Positions 1 to 5,715 of a stretch of DNA of 28,422 nucleotides are shown here, piece by piece (position 1 is the first letter of the stretch; each line of letters starts with the position of its first letter). Source of the DNA: JABMPJ01 sp964345005 (lineage in GTDB: Bacteria > Verrucomicrobiota > Kiritimatiellia > UBA8416 > JABMPJ01); assembly GCA_964345005.1 (NCBI GenBank), contig CAYFPQ010000038.1, positions 1 through 28,422 of the forward strand. Reading direction: 5' to 3'. The position numbers and the translations under genes are program-made. The notes beneath the pieces were generated by a model. The model had not been told where the DNA came from and ran no database searches. It saw nothing but the letters and a program-made list of their open reading frames with translations.

Positions 1-45
1 GGTACGCTCGCGGAGCGCACCAGCAAGCAGCCGGGCTTGCCCGGC

Positions 46-105
46 ACACAACAAGACAAATCCAGCGTACGCGCTGGGGCGCGCCGCTGATTTGCGGCGT
101 TCGGT
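46..105 (+). other. attC-like recombination site 1 (integron cassette boundary)
   Basis: The layout matches an integron attC site: R''-like ACACAAC (46-52), 5-nt spacer, L'' AAATCCAGCG (58-67), a 17-nt GC-rich centre, L' CGCTGATTT (85-93), 5-nt spacer, R'-like GTTCGGT (99-105). L'' and L' are complementary except for one extra C in L'', the extrahelical base typical of attC sites. Each R box has one mismatch to the RYYYAAC / GTTRRRY consensus. Both spacers are 5 nt and total size (60 nt) is in the attC range. The site is read by eye and not scored with a covariance model; no integrase is in the window. Confidence 0.5.
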
Positions 106-164
106 GCGGAGATGAAGATTGAAGAACACCCAAGCAGCGCGCATTATGATGTCGAGGGGACAAG

Positions 165-232
165 ATGCTGAAAGCCGTAGAAGCCACAATCGAGACGAAT
201 GGTGAAGTACTCTGATCGAGCCGAACGCCTAC
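165..232 (+). pseudogene. N-terminal fragment of a small antitoxin-like gene, frameshifted
   Basis: From the ATG at 165 the reading is MLKAVEATIETNGEVL and then a stop at 213-215. This resembles the start of short antitoxin-type proteins of the form M-K-A-V-E-A-T-I-D-x-x-G-x-V. Adding one base near 212 restores a continuation LIEPNAY, as expected of that family, so a single-base deletion is the simplest explanation. After about 20 residues the similarity stops and the sequence runs into the XRE fragment in another frame. Family assignment is from memory of the N-terminal pattern and is weak. Confidence 0.35.
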
Positions 233-348
233 ATACGAAGAAGTCGGCAATCTCCCGTATCGAGAACCATGCGGAAGACATCAGGCTGTCCACGCTTGAG
301 AAGTTTGCTGAGGCCATCGGCAAACGCCTCACCCTAAAGATAGCCTGA
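199..348 (+). pseudogene. C-terminal fragment of an XRE/HigA-type HTH antitoxin
   Basis: The frame ending at 348 encodes AERLHTKKSAISRIENHAED followed by IRLSTLEKFAEAIGKRL and LTLKIA. This is the second half of a Cro/C1-type helix-turn-helix as found in HigA-like antitoxins: the recognition helix (SAISRIE) and the following RLSTL..FAEAIG helix are intact. The first helices and the usual N-terminus are missing; the ATG at 199 gives only 49 residues and the HTH-like part starts near 223. No RelE/HigB-type toxin partner is adjacent. It lies between two attC-like palindromes and looks like a decayed cassette gene fused to a different gene fragment. Confidence 0.55.
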
Positions 349-401
349 GCGAACCGGTTGGAGCGTACGGCTTACAGCCGCCGCTCAACCAAGCGTTGGC
401 C
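344..401 (+). other. attC-like recombination site 2
   Basis: An imperfect palindrome pairs GGTTGGAGCG (356-365) with CGCTCAACC (382-390), leaving one extra G on the left as in attC L''/L' boxes. An inner CGGCT/AGCCG stem (368-372 / 376-380) forms the variable part. To the right, CAAGCGTTGGCC (390-401) resembles the common attC right end CTCAAGCGTTRGRC, with R' GTTGGCC at 395-401. The left R'' box is poor: AGCGAAC at 348-354 sits only 2 nt from the stem. Orientation agrees with the plus-strand genes and with site 1, and it follows the HTH fragment's stop codon directly. Confidence 0.48.
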
Positions 402-426
402 CTGGGAAAGTGACCTGGGAAAGTGA
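401..426 (+). repeat. 13-bp perfect tandem duplication
   Basis: CCTGGGAAAGTGA occurs twice head to tail (401-413 and 414-426), directly after the attC-like R' box and just before the toxin-antitoxin promoter. It looks like a slippage or insertion duplication; no function is apparent. Confidence 0.8.
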
Positions 427-429
427 ATG

Positions 430-458
430 TTGACATCAAGGCCCATGTGGACGATTAT
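430..458 (+). promoter_or_regulatory. Sigma70-type promoter of the RHH/MazF operon
   Basis: A perfect -35 box TTGACA (430-435) is followed after 17 bp by GATTAT (453-458, four of six matches to TATAAT). The first gene starts at 495 with an AGGAGG-type ribosome site at 483-488. The -10 region lies inside a long dyad (444-477), so the antitoxin or toxin-antitoxin complex could block it. Confidence 0.55.
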
Positions 459-477
459 AGCTATAGACATCCACATG
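444..477 (+). promoter_or_regulatory. 34-bp dyad, probable autoregulatory operator of the RHH antitoxin
   Basis: The two 17-bp half sites 444-460 and 461-477 are inverted repeats matching at 14 of 17 positions, centred on TATAG|CTATA with outer arms CATGTGGA / TCCACATG. The dyad covers the predicted -10 box. Ribbon-helix-helix antitoxins commonly bind such operators and repress their own operon with the toxin as co-repressor. The palindrome is seen directly; the regulator assignment is inferred from position. Confidence 0.5.
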
Positions 478-494
478 CTTGACAGGAGGGTGCA

Positions 495-728
495 ATGAGA
501 ACCGTTCAGATGACACTCGACGAGAGCCTGGTGCGATCCGTAGATCGTGTAGTTGAGAAGACACACACCACTCGATCCGCGTTCACACGCGATGCACTTC
601 GTGCCGCGCTAGCGCGACTCAAGATATCCCAACTTGAGCGCCAGCATCACCAGGGGTACGAGATTCAGCCCGTCAATAAGGCTGAGTTCAGCGTGTGGGA
701 AGATGAACAGGCATGGGGTGACGAGTGA
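495..728 (+). CDS. Ribbon-helix-helix antitoxin of a MazF/PemK module
   Basis: A 77-residue acidic protein. The N-terminal strand RTVQMTLDESLVRSVDRVV and the following helices (about residues 2-45) fit the MetJ/Arc ribbon-helix-helix fold that binds operator DNA as a dimer. The C-terminal tail, rich in Glu, Asp and Trp (FSVWEDEQAWGDE), is the sort of extended segment that wraps and neutralises a MazF toxin. Start ATG at 495 has a strong AGGAGG site 7-12 nt upstream. Its stop codon overlaps the toxin start (GTGA), implying translational coupling. A promoter and long dyad lie just upstream. Family-level assignment is firm; the exact subfamily (MazE/PemI-like) is not. Confidence 0.85.
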   Translation: MRTVQMTLDESLVRSVDRVVEKTHTTRSAFTRDALRAALARLKISQLERQHHQGYEIQPVNKAEFSVWEDEQAWGDE

Positions 729-1039
729 AGCGCGGAGAAATCCGGTGGTACAAGTTTGCCCCACCTGACAAGAAACGTCCGGTTTTGGTCCTCACGCGAG
801 ACTCAATTCTCAAGTATCTTGGTGAAGTCACCGTTGCACCAATCACGACGACGGTGAGAGATATCCCAAGCGAGGTGTTCTTGTCAAAGCATGACGGCAT
901 GCGCCGTGACTGCGCCATCAATTGCGACCACATACAGACGCTATCAAAAGGCAAGATCGGCGCCTTGATTACTCGCCTTTCTCCGACACACATGAGCGCC
1001 GTCAGCAAAGCCGTCGGTTTTGCTCTCAATCTCTGGTGA
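725..1039 (+). CDS. MazF/PemK-family endoribonuclease toxin
   Basis: A 104-residue protein starting at GTG 725, overlapping the antitoxin stop by 4 nt. It has the MazF/PemK layout: N-terminal KRGEIRWYKFAPPDKKRPVLVLTRD, where G-E-I-x-W and the K-R-P-V-L-V-L strand are family hallmarks, then VTVAPITTTVRDIPSEVFL and the acidic-loop motif RDCAINCDHIQTLSKGKIG, close to the D-x-x-x-x-x-D-x-x-x-x-x-x-K/R-I pattern of the family. These toxins cleave mRNA at short sequence motifs and are held inactive by the antitoxin. Length is normal and no frameshift is seen, so the module looks functional. Cleavage specificity cannot be read from sequence. Confidence 0.88.
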   Translation: MKRGEIRWYKFAPPDKKRPVLVLTRDSILKYLGEVTVAPITTTVRDIPSEVFLSKHDGMRRDCAINCDHIQTLSKGKIGALITRLSPTHMSAVSKAVGFALNLW

Positions 1040-1063
1040 CAAAGGAGGCGGGCCAAACCTCTG

Positions 1064-1088
1064 AACGGTACGCCTAAAGGCACCCGTT
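1064..1088 (+). other. Hairpin following the MazF gene (possible degenerate cassette boundary)
   Basis: AACGG-TAC-GCC-TAAA-GGC-AC-CCGTT forms a two-step stem 25 nt after the toxin stop, with ACC at 1057-1059 and GGT at 1092-1094 able to extend it. It occupies the place where a third attC-like site would be expected, but L''/L' boxes with symmetric spacers are not recognisable. It could equally be a factor-independent terminator lacking a T-tract. Confidence 0.4.
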
Positions 1089-1117
1089 GGCGGTAGCGTT
1101 CTGTTTGAGAAGATGAG

Positions 1118-1240
1118 ATGAACTTCACGGCAAAACAGGGACAGTACATCGCGTTCATCTACAACCACACCAAGATCCATGGGCAGCCGCCCGCAGAGAC
1201 AGCCTGCTCTCGTATTGCTCATTCGCGCAAGCGCGACTGA
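1118..1240 (+). pseudogene. Truncated LexA-like winged-helix DNA-binding gene
   Basis: The ATG at 1118 opens MNFTAKQGQYIAFIYNHTKI and HGQPPAE, which matches the start of small LexA-DNA-binding-like winged-helix proteins (K-Q-x-x-Y-L-x-F-I-x-x-Y-x-x-x-x-G-x-P-P-A-E-A-D-M-Q-x-x-F). After PPAE, where the family continues with the recognition helix, the reading changes to TACSRIAHSRKRD and stops at 1240. The break coincides with the left foot of the large palindrome at 1194-1265. The gene is therefore cut in its HTH, and the last residues are encoded by the palindrome itself. Family recognition rests on the N-terminal pattern. Confidence 0.5.
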
Positions 1241-1265
1241 GCAAACCGAGAGGCACACGTTCGCC
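1194..1265 (+). other. Large three-tier palindrome (attC-like candidate)
   Basis: Three nested stems are separated by symmetric 2-nt internal loops: CTCTCG/CGAGAG (1207-1212 / 1247-1252), TTGCTCA/TGAGCAA (1215-1221 / 1238-1244) and CGCGC/GCGCG (1224-1228 / 1231-1235) around an AA loop. A GTTCGCC (1259-1265) lies 6 nt beyond the stem, in the position of an R' box, but the left R''-like CAGAGAC lacks AAC and there is no one-base excess in L''. It may be an attC relative, a REP-like element or a terminator. Confidence 0.4.
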
Positions 1266-1296
1266 AAGAAAGATGATTGACGAGACCCGCTTCATG

Positions 1297-1316
1297 ACGT
1301 ACGCTATATCGTACGT
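1297..1316 (+). promoter_or_regulatory. Double CGTACG palindrome, probable YefM/Phd operator
   Basis: ACGTACG-CTATAT-CGTACGT is a perfect inverted repeat, and each arm contains the palindrome CGTACG (1298-1303 and 1310-1315). The centres of the two hexamers are 12 bp apart. The well-studied yefM-yoeB operator has paired palindromes with a TGTACA core at 12-bp centre spacing, so arrangement and core agree with the downstream genes. It lies 14-34 bp before the antitoxin start. A TTGACG at 1277-1282 may be the -35 box; the -10 is ambiguous. Confidence 0.6.
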
Positions 1317-1330
1317 ATTGGAGGTGTGAC

Positions 1331-1573
1331 ATGACAACCATGACTGCAACAGAGGCCCGCAAACAACTCTATACTCTACTTGACGACGTTGCCGACTCGC
1401 ACGAGCCCATTCAGATTGTCGGCAAGCGGCACTCCGCCGTCCTCGTCTCCGAGGATGACTGGAACGCTGTGCAGGAGACGCTCTACCTTACGAGCATTCC
1501 CGGCATGCGTGACTCGATCCGCAAGGGACTCAAGATTCCGGTCGAGAAGTGCGCAACGGAGCTCGACTGGTGA
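1331..1573 (+). CDS. Phd/YefM-family antitoxin
   Basis: An 80-residue protein beginning MTTMTATEARKQLYTLLDDV, with residues 1-55 showing the YefM/Phd DNA-binding fold: T-x-x-E-A-R-x-x-L-x-x-L-x-D, then H-E-P-I-x-I-x-G-K-R-x-S-A-V-L-V-S-E-D-D-W. The tail (IRKGLKIPVEKCATELDW) contains the segment that in this family folds onto and blocks the RelE/YoeB toxin. Start ATG 1331 has a GGAGGTG ribosome site at 1320-1326. It overlaps the toxin start by 4 nt (GTGA), the same coupling as the first module. A palindromic operator lies just upstream, consistent with autoregulation. Confidence 0.9.
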   Translation: MTTMTATEARKQLYTLLDDVADSHEPIQIVGKRHSAVLVSEDDWNAVQETLYLTSIPGMRDSIRKGLKIPVEKCATELDW

Positions 1574-1833
1574 ATTGGTCGCTGGTCTACACAACACAGG
1601 CGAAACGAGATGCCAAGAAGCTCTCCCGCTCGGGGCTGAAGCCCCAAGCGGAGGAACTTCTCAAGATACTCAGCAAGAACCCATACCAGAGCCCACCACC
1701 ATTCGAGAGGCTGGTGGGCGACTTGGCCGGTGCATGTTCACGCCGGATCAACATCCAGCATCGCCTCGTCTACCAAGTCATGGATGACATCAAGACGATC
1801 AAGATCATCCGGATGTGGACACACTACGAATAG
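1570..1833 (+). CDS. YoeB/Txe-family ribosome-dependent mRNA interferase toxin
   Basis: An 87-residue basic protein. I place the start at GTG 1570 rather than an earlier in-frame GTG (1549) because the family starts with M-x-W-x-L-V-Y-T-x-Q-A-x-x-D-A-K-K and here MNWSLVYTTQAKRDAKKL begins exactly there, with a 4-nt GTGA overlap to the antitoxin. The family signature is complete: GLKPQAEELL, NPYQSPPPFERLVGDLAGAC, SRRINIQHRLVYQV and C-terminal KIIRMWTHYE. The conserved Glu, Arg, His and terminal Tyr used in YoeB catalysis are all present in these blocks. The toxin cuts mRNA at the ribosomal A site and is held by the antitoxin. The module looks intact. Confidence 0.92.
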   Translation: MNWSLVYTTQAKRDAKKLSRSGLKPQAEELLKILSKNPYQSPPPFERLVGDLAGACSRRINIQHRLVYQVMDDIKTIKIIRMWTHYE

Positions 1834-1933
1834 AGTGGCGAACGGGATTAGCGGAGAACAACCAGACCATAGGCTTGGGTGAACCGCACGTTCCCCGCGG
1901 AAAGCGCACATGCCCCACCTGAAGTTAGTTGAA

Positions 1934-1952
1934 CGCAGCCAAGGAGGCTGCG
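1934..1952. terminator. Hairpin between convergent genes
   Basis: CGCAGCC-AAGGA-GGCTGCG is a perfect 7-bp stem with a 5-nt loop in the gap between the converging YoeB gene (ends 1833) and the flavoprotein gene (ends 1970). There is no T-tract on either side, so it is a plausible but unproven bidirectional terminator. The rest of 1834-1969 shows no gene. Confidence 0.4.
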
Positions 1953-1969
1953 CTGGATAACTGGCCACG

Positions 1970-3568
1970 CTAGACCAGGTTGTACCGTCCCGGGGCAATA
2001 ATGTGGTTGGGGTCCAAGACCTGCTTGAGGTCGCGAACCGTCTGCCAGAAGGGATCGTCCTCTTTCACGATGTGATGCATCGAATCGATCCCGACCCGGT
2101 ACATGGGATACCCCTGTTCCATGTAGCGCGCCTCCATTTCCTGGATACACGCGCGCGCGGCCTCGACGCGTTCCGGGTCGCGCTTGTCGAAGGCCAGACT
2201 AACAACGCCTTCCATCGCCTTGTCCTTCATGAGGTTGACCGTAATGGCCGCCTCGAAACCATGACGCGAAAAGGTCTCGCGGATGTCCGTAGCCATGGCG
2301 CGTACTTCCTTTCCGGAGGCCGGCAGAATCGGGAGGCAGAACATGAGCCCGCTGTTGCTCAGCGTCGGTTCGAGCGAGTCCAGATTTTCAAAGTCGCCGG
2401 TCGGCCAGTAGATCGTGTTTATGCAGGTGTCGGTGGTCTGTCCCTGCGTAAAACCATAGCTCGGTTCAACGGCGTCCAACAGCAGGCGCTGCTTGCGCAC
2501 GAAGGGAATGAACGAAAGCAGGTCCGATACTGCTTTCGCCTTGCTGATGAAAGCGTCATCCAGGAAAGTCGTCTTAGCGATGCCGCGGAACGTACGCCGG
2601 ATCTCCCTGCGCGCATACTTGAGCTGTTGGCGTGTTCCCAGGATTCCGACTCCGGCACTCCAGGGCCCGAACCCGGCTTCCTCCAGCATCGCGATGGCCT
2701 TCTGCCGCAACTCGGGGCCCGGTTCGCCGCCTTCGCGCATCAAGATCTGGTAAAGCATCGGGGCCAACAGAATATAGGACCGCTCGCGGTTGCCAACGTG
2801 CGCGATGGTGTGGAAGATCCCGTTCTTGCGCAGCTCGATCATGCCGTCAATCACCGGGCCGAGCTTCTCCTCCGAATCAATTCGCACCACGGCGGTCATG
2901 CAGCATTCGGGTGCAGGCATGAGATCGATGCATGCCGAAACGACGATACCGAAGTTCCCCTGCGGAAAGAGCCCATCCAGCGAGGGGCCGATTCCGTGCG
3001 GATAAAGATTGGCCGTCTTGGCATTGGCAAAATGGCCAAACCCGGTCTGTATGGTCTGTCCACTGCCCAGCACAACGGTCATGTTCGAGATACCGTCTGC
3101 GCGGGAGTCAAAATACCCCACCCCACGGTCCAAGGCATTGCCGATCAGGCTTGTGGTGGAAGTGGAACCCGTCACGTTGAGCATGAGCTTGAGACCGTTT
3201 TGCCTGATATGGTCAATGAGTTGCCCTTGCGTGACCCCGGGTTCGACCACAGCGTAGTGGTACTCCTCGTTGATCTCGAGAATGCGGTTCATCTTCGACA
3301 GTTCAACGATCACTGCGCCGTCTTTGACGGGCAGGCGCGACCCCATTCCCCATTGGGCGCCGCAGCTGATCGGGTAGAGGGGAACCTTGAACTCGTTAGC
3401 GATGCGGACAATCTCGCGCACGGCGTCCGCGCTCTCGGGCAGAAGCACGCAGGGCACCTCGCGCCCGGACGCGCACAGCGATCCCGTGTACGTCTGCAAC
3501 CCCTCCGCATCCGCAATCACCGCGTCAGAACCAAGCACCTCACGCCATGCCGCAATCGCACCATCCAT
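1970..3568 (-). CDS. FAD-linked oxidase of the VAO / p-cresol methylhydroxylase flavoprotein family
   Basis: 532 residues from ATG 3568, chosen because a GGGGGAA site lies upstream; the frame is open to a TTG at 3601 without family similarity there. The N-terminal half is a PCMH-type FAD-binding domain: CVLLPESADAVREIVRIANE, then LYPISCGAQWGMGSRLPVKD, the YAVVEPGVTQGQLIDHI block, and the diphosphate-binding STTSLIGNALDRGVGYFDSR. YPHGIGPSLDGLFPQGNFGI is typical of 4-cresol dehydrogenase and vanillyl-alcohol oxidase relatives. The C-terminal half is the VAO substrate domain, ending LDPNHIIAPGRYNLV. Such enzymes oxidise para-substituted phenols; the bacterial p-cresol enzyme passes electrons to a cytochrome c subunit, which is not seen here. 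The substrate and covalent FAD-binding residue cannot be assigned. Confidence 0.85.
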   Translation of the reverse strand: MDGAIAAWREVLGSDAVIADAEGLQTYTGSLCASGREVPCVLLPESADAVREIVRIANEFKVPLYPISCGAQWGMGSRLPVKDGAVIVELSKMNRILEINEEYHYAVVEPGVTQGQLIDHIRQNGLKLMLNVTGSTSTTSLIGNALDRGVGYFDSRADGISNMTVVLGSGQTIQTGFGHFANAKTANLYPHGIGPSLDGLFPQGNFGIVVSACIDLMPAPECCMTAVVRIDSEEKLGPVIDGMIELRKNGIFHTIAHVGNRERSYILLAPMLYQILMREGGEPGPELRQKAIAMLEEAGFGPWSAGVGILGTRQQLKYARREIRRTFRGIAKTTFLDDAFISKAKAVSDLLSFIPFVRKQRLLLDAVEPSYGFTQGQTTDTCINTIYWPTGDFENLDSLEPTLSNSGLMFCLPILPASGKEVRAMATDIRETFSRHGFEAAITVNLMKDKAMEGVVSLAFDKRDPERVEAARACIQEMEARYMEQGYPMYRVGIDSMHHIVKEDDPFWQTVRDLKQVLDPNHIIAPGRYNLV

Positions 3569-3631
3569 CTCGCATTCCCCCGCATTAAACCTGTTTCGCA
3601 ATATCTCTTGTTGAAGGCAACAGCGTCAAGT

Positions 3632-3680
3632 GATTAGCCCGGACATTTCGCCACGAGTGGTGAAATGTCGGGACCTAATC
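3632..3680 (-). terminator. Long hairpin directly after the nitrilase gene
   Basis: CCC(G)GACATTTCGCCAC (3638-3654) pairs with GTGGTGAAATGTCGGG (3657-3672), with one bulged G and one G-U pair. Outer GATTA/TAATC (3632-3636 / 3676-3680) can extend the stem into the last codon of the nitrilase gene. It begins at the stop codon of the upstream minus-strand operon and ends about 60 nt before the flavoprotein start, so it probably terminates or attenuates the operon. No U-tract follows, so it may instead be a mobile palindrome. Confidence 0.42.
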
Positions 3681-4469
3681 CAACCGGTAGAGTTCCGGAC
3701 GACGGTCGTCGATGAGGTCGTTGTTGCCGGCTATGGTCTTGGTGCGAGCCGTGGCGGGGTCGACTTCGTGAATGACAAGAACTTCCTCATCGGCCGACGA
3801 GGAGGCGAGGCGTTCGCCCTTCGGGCTCATGACCTGACTCTGACCGGTGAAGGTTATCTCTCCGTGGGGGCGGGTATCCTTGCCGGTTCGGTTAGCTGTA
3901 ATGGCGAAGAGGCCGTTCTCGAGACAGCGCGTTACCATCGCATCCTGGCAGTACGTGAGCACCAGGTTGGCGGGATGGCAGATCACATCCGCGCCCTGCA
4001 GGGCGAGTGAACGTGCCGTCTCGGGGAAGATCCAGTCGAAACAGATCATGACGCCGATCCGTACGCCTCGGATTGTAACGACGGCAGGTGGCTTATCGCC
4101 GGGATCGAAACACTCCTTCTCTGCACTGAACAGGTGCAACTTGCGGTAGGTGTGTTCCAAACCGTTGGGGCCGACCACCAGCGCGCTGTTGTAGAGCTTT
4201 CCATCACAACGCTCCGCAAAACCGGTAACGAGATGGAAGTCGTTGCGGCGGCACAGATCGGTCAGGGCACTGACCGTTCGAGAATCCAGGGACATCTCCG
4301 CAAGAGAGTCGAGTTCCTCGCGATCCTCAAACAGGTACCCCGTAAAAGCCAACTCCGGCAGCACGATGAGATCCGCGTCTGCGCCATCGAGCGCTTGCTC
4401 AACTTGCGCCAGGTTCCCGGCTACATCACCGAACTCCGGACAGAACTGATAGTAGCCGACGCGCATCAT
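3675..4469 (-). CDS. Nitrilase-superfamily carbon-nitrogen hydrolase (amidohydrolase)
   Basis: 264 residues, normal for a single-domain nitrilase-superfamily enzyme. The catalytic triad is clear: Glu39 in IVLPELAFTGY, Lys110 in YRKLHLF and Cys143 in GVMICFDWIFPE. The supporting block ADVICHPANLVL and the ITANRTG strand are also present. Such enzymes hydrolyse amides, carbamoyl compounds or N-acyl groups in the cytoplasm; the order of motifs suggests an aliphatic amidase / carbamoylputrescine- or omega-amidase-like member, but the substrate is not readable. It starts at ATG 4469 (or the adjacent ATG 4466); the upstream FHA stop codon overlaps the start (TGATG), indicating translational coupling. 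A strong hairpin follows. Confidence 0.88.
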   Translation of the reverse strand: MMRVGYYQFCPEFGDVAGNLAQVEQALDGADADLIVLPELAFTGYLFEDREELDSLAEMSLDSRTVSALTDLCRRNDFHLVTGFAERCDGKLYNSALVVGPNGLEHTYRKLHLFSAEKECFDPGDKPPAVVTIRGVRIGVMICFDWIFPETARSLALQGADVICHPANLVLTYCQDAMVTRCLENGLFAITANRTGKDTRPHGEITFTGQSQVMSPKGERLASSSADEEVLVIHEVDPATARTKTIAGNNDLIDDRRPELYRLD

Positions 4470-4873
4470 CAGTTGGTTCCGAGAGTCTCTTCGGCGCGAC
4501 GGTTCCTGAAAAGGCCAAGAAGAGAAGTCTTACGCCTGGGCTTGGGCTTGCCATTCTTCGGACTGGGGAACGGTGTACCGGGGTCAACGGACTGGAACGT
4601 AAAGCTGTAGGGTCCGATCGCTATCTTATCACCGTGCTCGACACGGATGATTGTGACACGCTGTCCATTCACGAATACGCCGTTATGGCTTCCAAGATCC
4701 TCGATATGGCAACCCTCGTCGTCGCACCGAATGGAGGCGTGGTGTTTGGACACCTGCCGGTCTTCCAGCCGCACAAGGTTGTCGGCGGATCGACCGATCG
4801 AGGTGGAGGGTTTTCCCACAGGAAAGGCGGCCACTTTGCCGTCCTCACCACGAAACACCAAGCGTCTATCCAT
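4469..4873 (-). CDS. Small forkhead-associated (FHA) domain protein
   Basis: 134 residues from ATG 4873, which has a very strong GGGGGAGG site immediately upstream; the longer open frame beyond it has no similarity. Residues 24-95 form an FHA phosphothreonine-binding domain with the hallmark blocks TSIGRSADNLVRLEDRQVSK, HHASI, and LGSHNGVFVNGQRV. The key Arg (GRS), Ser (VSKHH) and Asn (SHNG) that contact phosphothreonine are all present. The tail is basic (KPKPRRKTSLLGLFRNRR) and otherwise unremarkable. The protein would act as an adaptor for a Ser/Thr-kinase target, but no kinase or phosphatase is encoded in the window. It lies between ccsA and the nitrilase gene in one apparent operon. Confidence 0.88.
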   Translation of the reverse strand: MDRRLVFRGEDGKVAAFPVGKPSTSIGRSADNLVRLEDRQVSKHHASIRCDDEGCHIEDLGSHNGVFVNGQRVTIIRVEHGDKIAIGPYSFTFQSVDPGTPFPSPKNGKPKPRRKTSLLGLFRNRRAEETLGTN

Positions 4874-4941
4874 ACAGCCTCCCCCGAAAGAACGTGTGGA
4901 TTGTATCACAGCGGCGACAGGGACGCAATCCGTCGGTTGCA

Positions 4942-5715
4942 CTAAACGTAGCTGTGAAGCTTGCTCGCCAGTTTGGGAAGGAGATTCACGAGAAGAAAGG
5001 TGGTAAGCATGGCAAGAAAGGCCAACGCGTGGGCAAGATTGGCGTGCTTGCGCAGTCGACCGTGTTTGCGGCAGTGGAAGTACGATAGGTAGAGAAACCA
5101 CGTGATCAGTGACCACGTTTCTTTAGCATCCCACGACCAGTAGTCACCCCATATCTGGTTGGCCCAGAGCGCCCCGGAAAGCATTCCAAATGTCATCAGA
5201 GGGAAGGATATCGAGAGAATCTCGTAGCTGCCGGTTTCGAGTCTGTCTGCATCGAACGAGCCGTCACCGAAGCTCTTGCGCACAAATCCGGCCACGAGCA
5301 GCAGGAAGGCTATCAGCGCCAGCGAATAGGAGATCATATAGGCAATCACGTGCGGCACGAACCAGGGCGACTGCAAAGCCGGGGCCAGAAGCCACGCCTC
5401 GTTGCGCCTGAAGATCAATGCCATGACAAGGGGAATGGCCCCTGCCAGCGGGAAGGCAGGCGTCATCCATTTCAGCCCCCTCCCCCATACGAGCACGGCA
5501 TAGGCGGGCAGCGCGCAACCGCCCAGGACCACCATCACATGGTGCATGCTCGATAAGGGCGGCTGTCCAGCCGCGGCCCAGTCGTGGGCCACAACCACAA
5601 AGCAGATGTGCGACGCTACGAGGAAAGAAATGAACCCCAGGCGAGGCCTGCGCAGGAAGCGGAGCAACAGCGCCAGCGCATGCAGGATCAGGGCTATGCC
5701 GAGGAGAGCTTTCAT
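4942..5715 (-). CDS. ccsA: CcsA/ResC cytochrome c biogenesis protein (system II)
   Basis: 257 residues with about eight hydrophobic membrane segments. The tryptophan-rich haem-handling signature WANQIWGDYWSWDAKE is at residues 184-199, and a conserved-type histidine sits in PWFVPHVIAY (His122). With ResB, CcsA moves haem across the cytoplasmic membrane and attaches it to CXXCH apocytochromes outside. The length is typical of a stand-alone CcsA. The start ATG overlaps the stop of resB by 4 nt (ATGA), the usual coupled resB-ccsA order. No thioredoxin-like ResA and no c-type cytochrome gene is visible nearby. Confidence 0.9.
   Translation of the reverse strand: MKALLGIALILHALALLLRFLRRPRLGFISFLVASHICFVVVAHDWAAAGQPPLSSMHHVMVVLGGCALPAYAVLVWGRGLKWMTPAFPLAGAIPLVMALIFRRNEAWLLAPALQSPWFVPHVIAYMISYSLALIAFLLLVAGFVRKSFGDGSFDADRLETGSYEILSISFPLMTFGMLSGALWANQIWGDYWSWDAKETWSLITWFLYLSYFHCRKHGRLRKHANLAHALAFLAMLTTFLLVNLLPKLASKLHSYV

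Noticed and set aside
1834..1960. Further attC-like site after the YoeB gene
   Set aside because: A GTTGAAC box and a 7-bp hairpin exist, but no paired L''/L' boxes and no second R box in the right order could be found.
2003..3637. A 544-codon plus-strand open frame
   Set aside because: It is the exact antisense of the VAO-family flavoprotein gene and shows no domain logic; the minus-strand frame carries clear FAD-binding motifs.
3632..3680. Riboswitch or RNA leader for the flavoprotein gene
   Set aside because: The single long hairpin lacks the multi-helix junction of known riboswitches and abuts the upstream gene's stop, so termination is the simpler reading.
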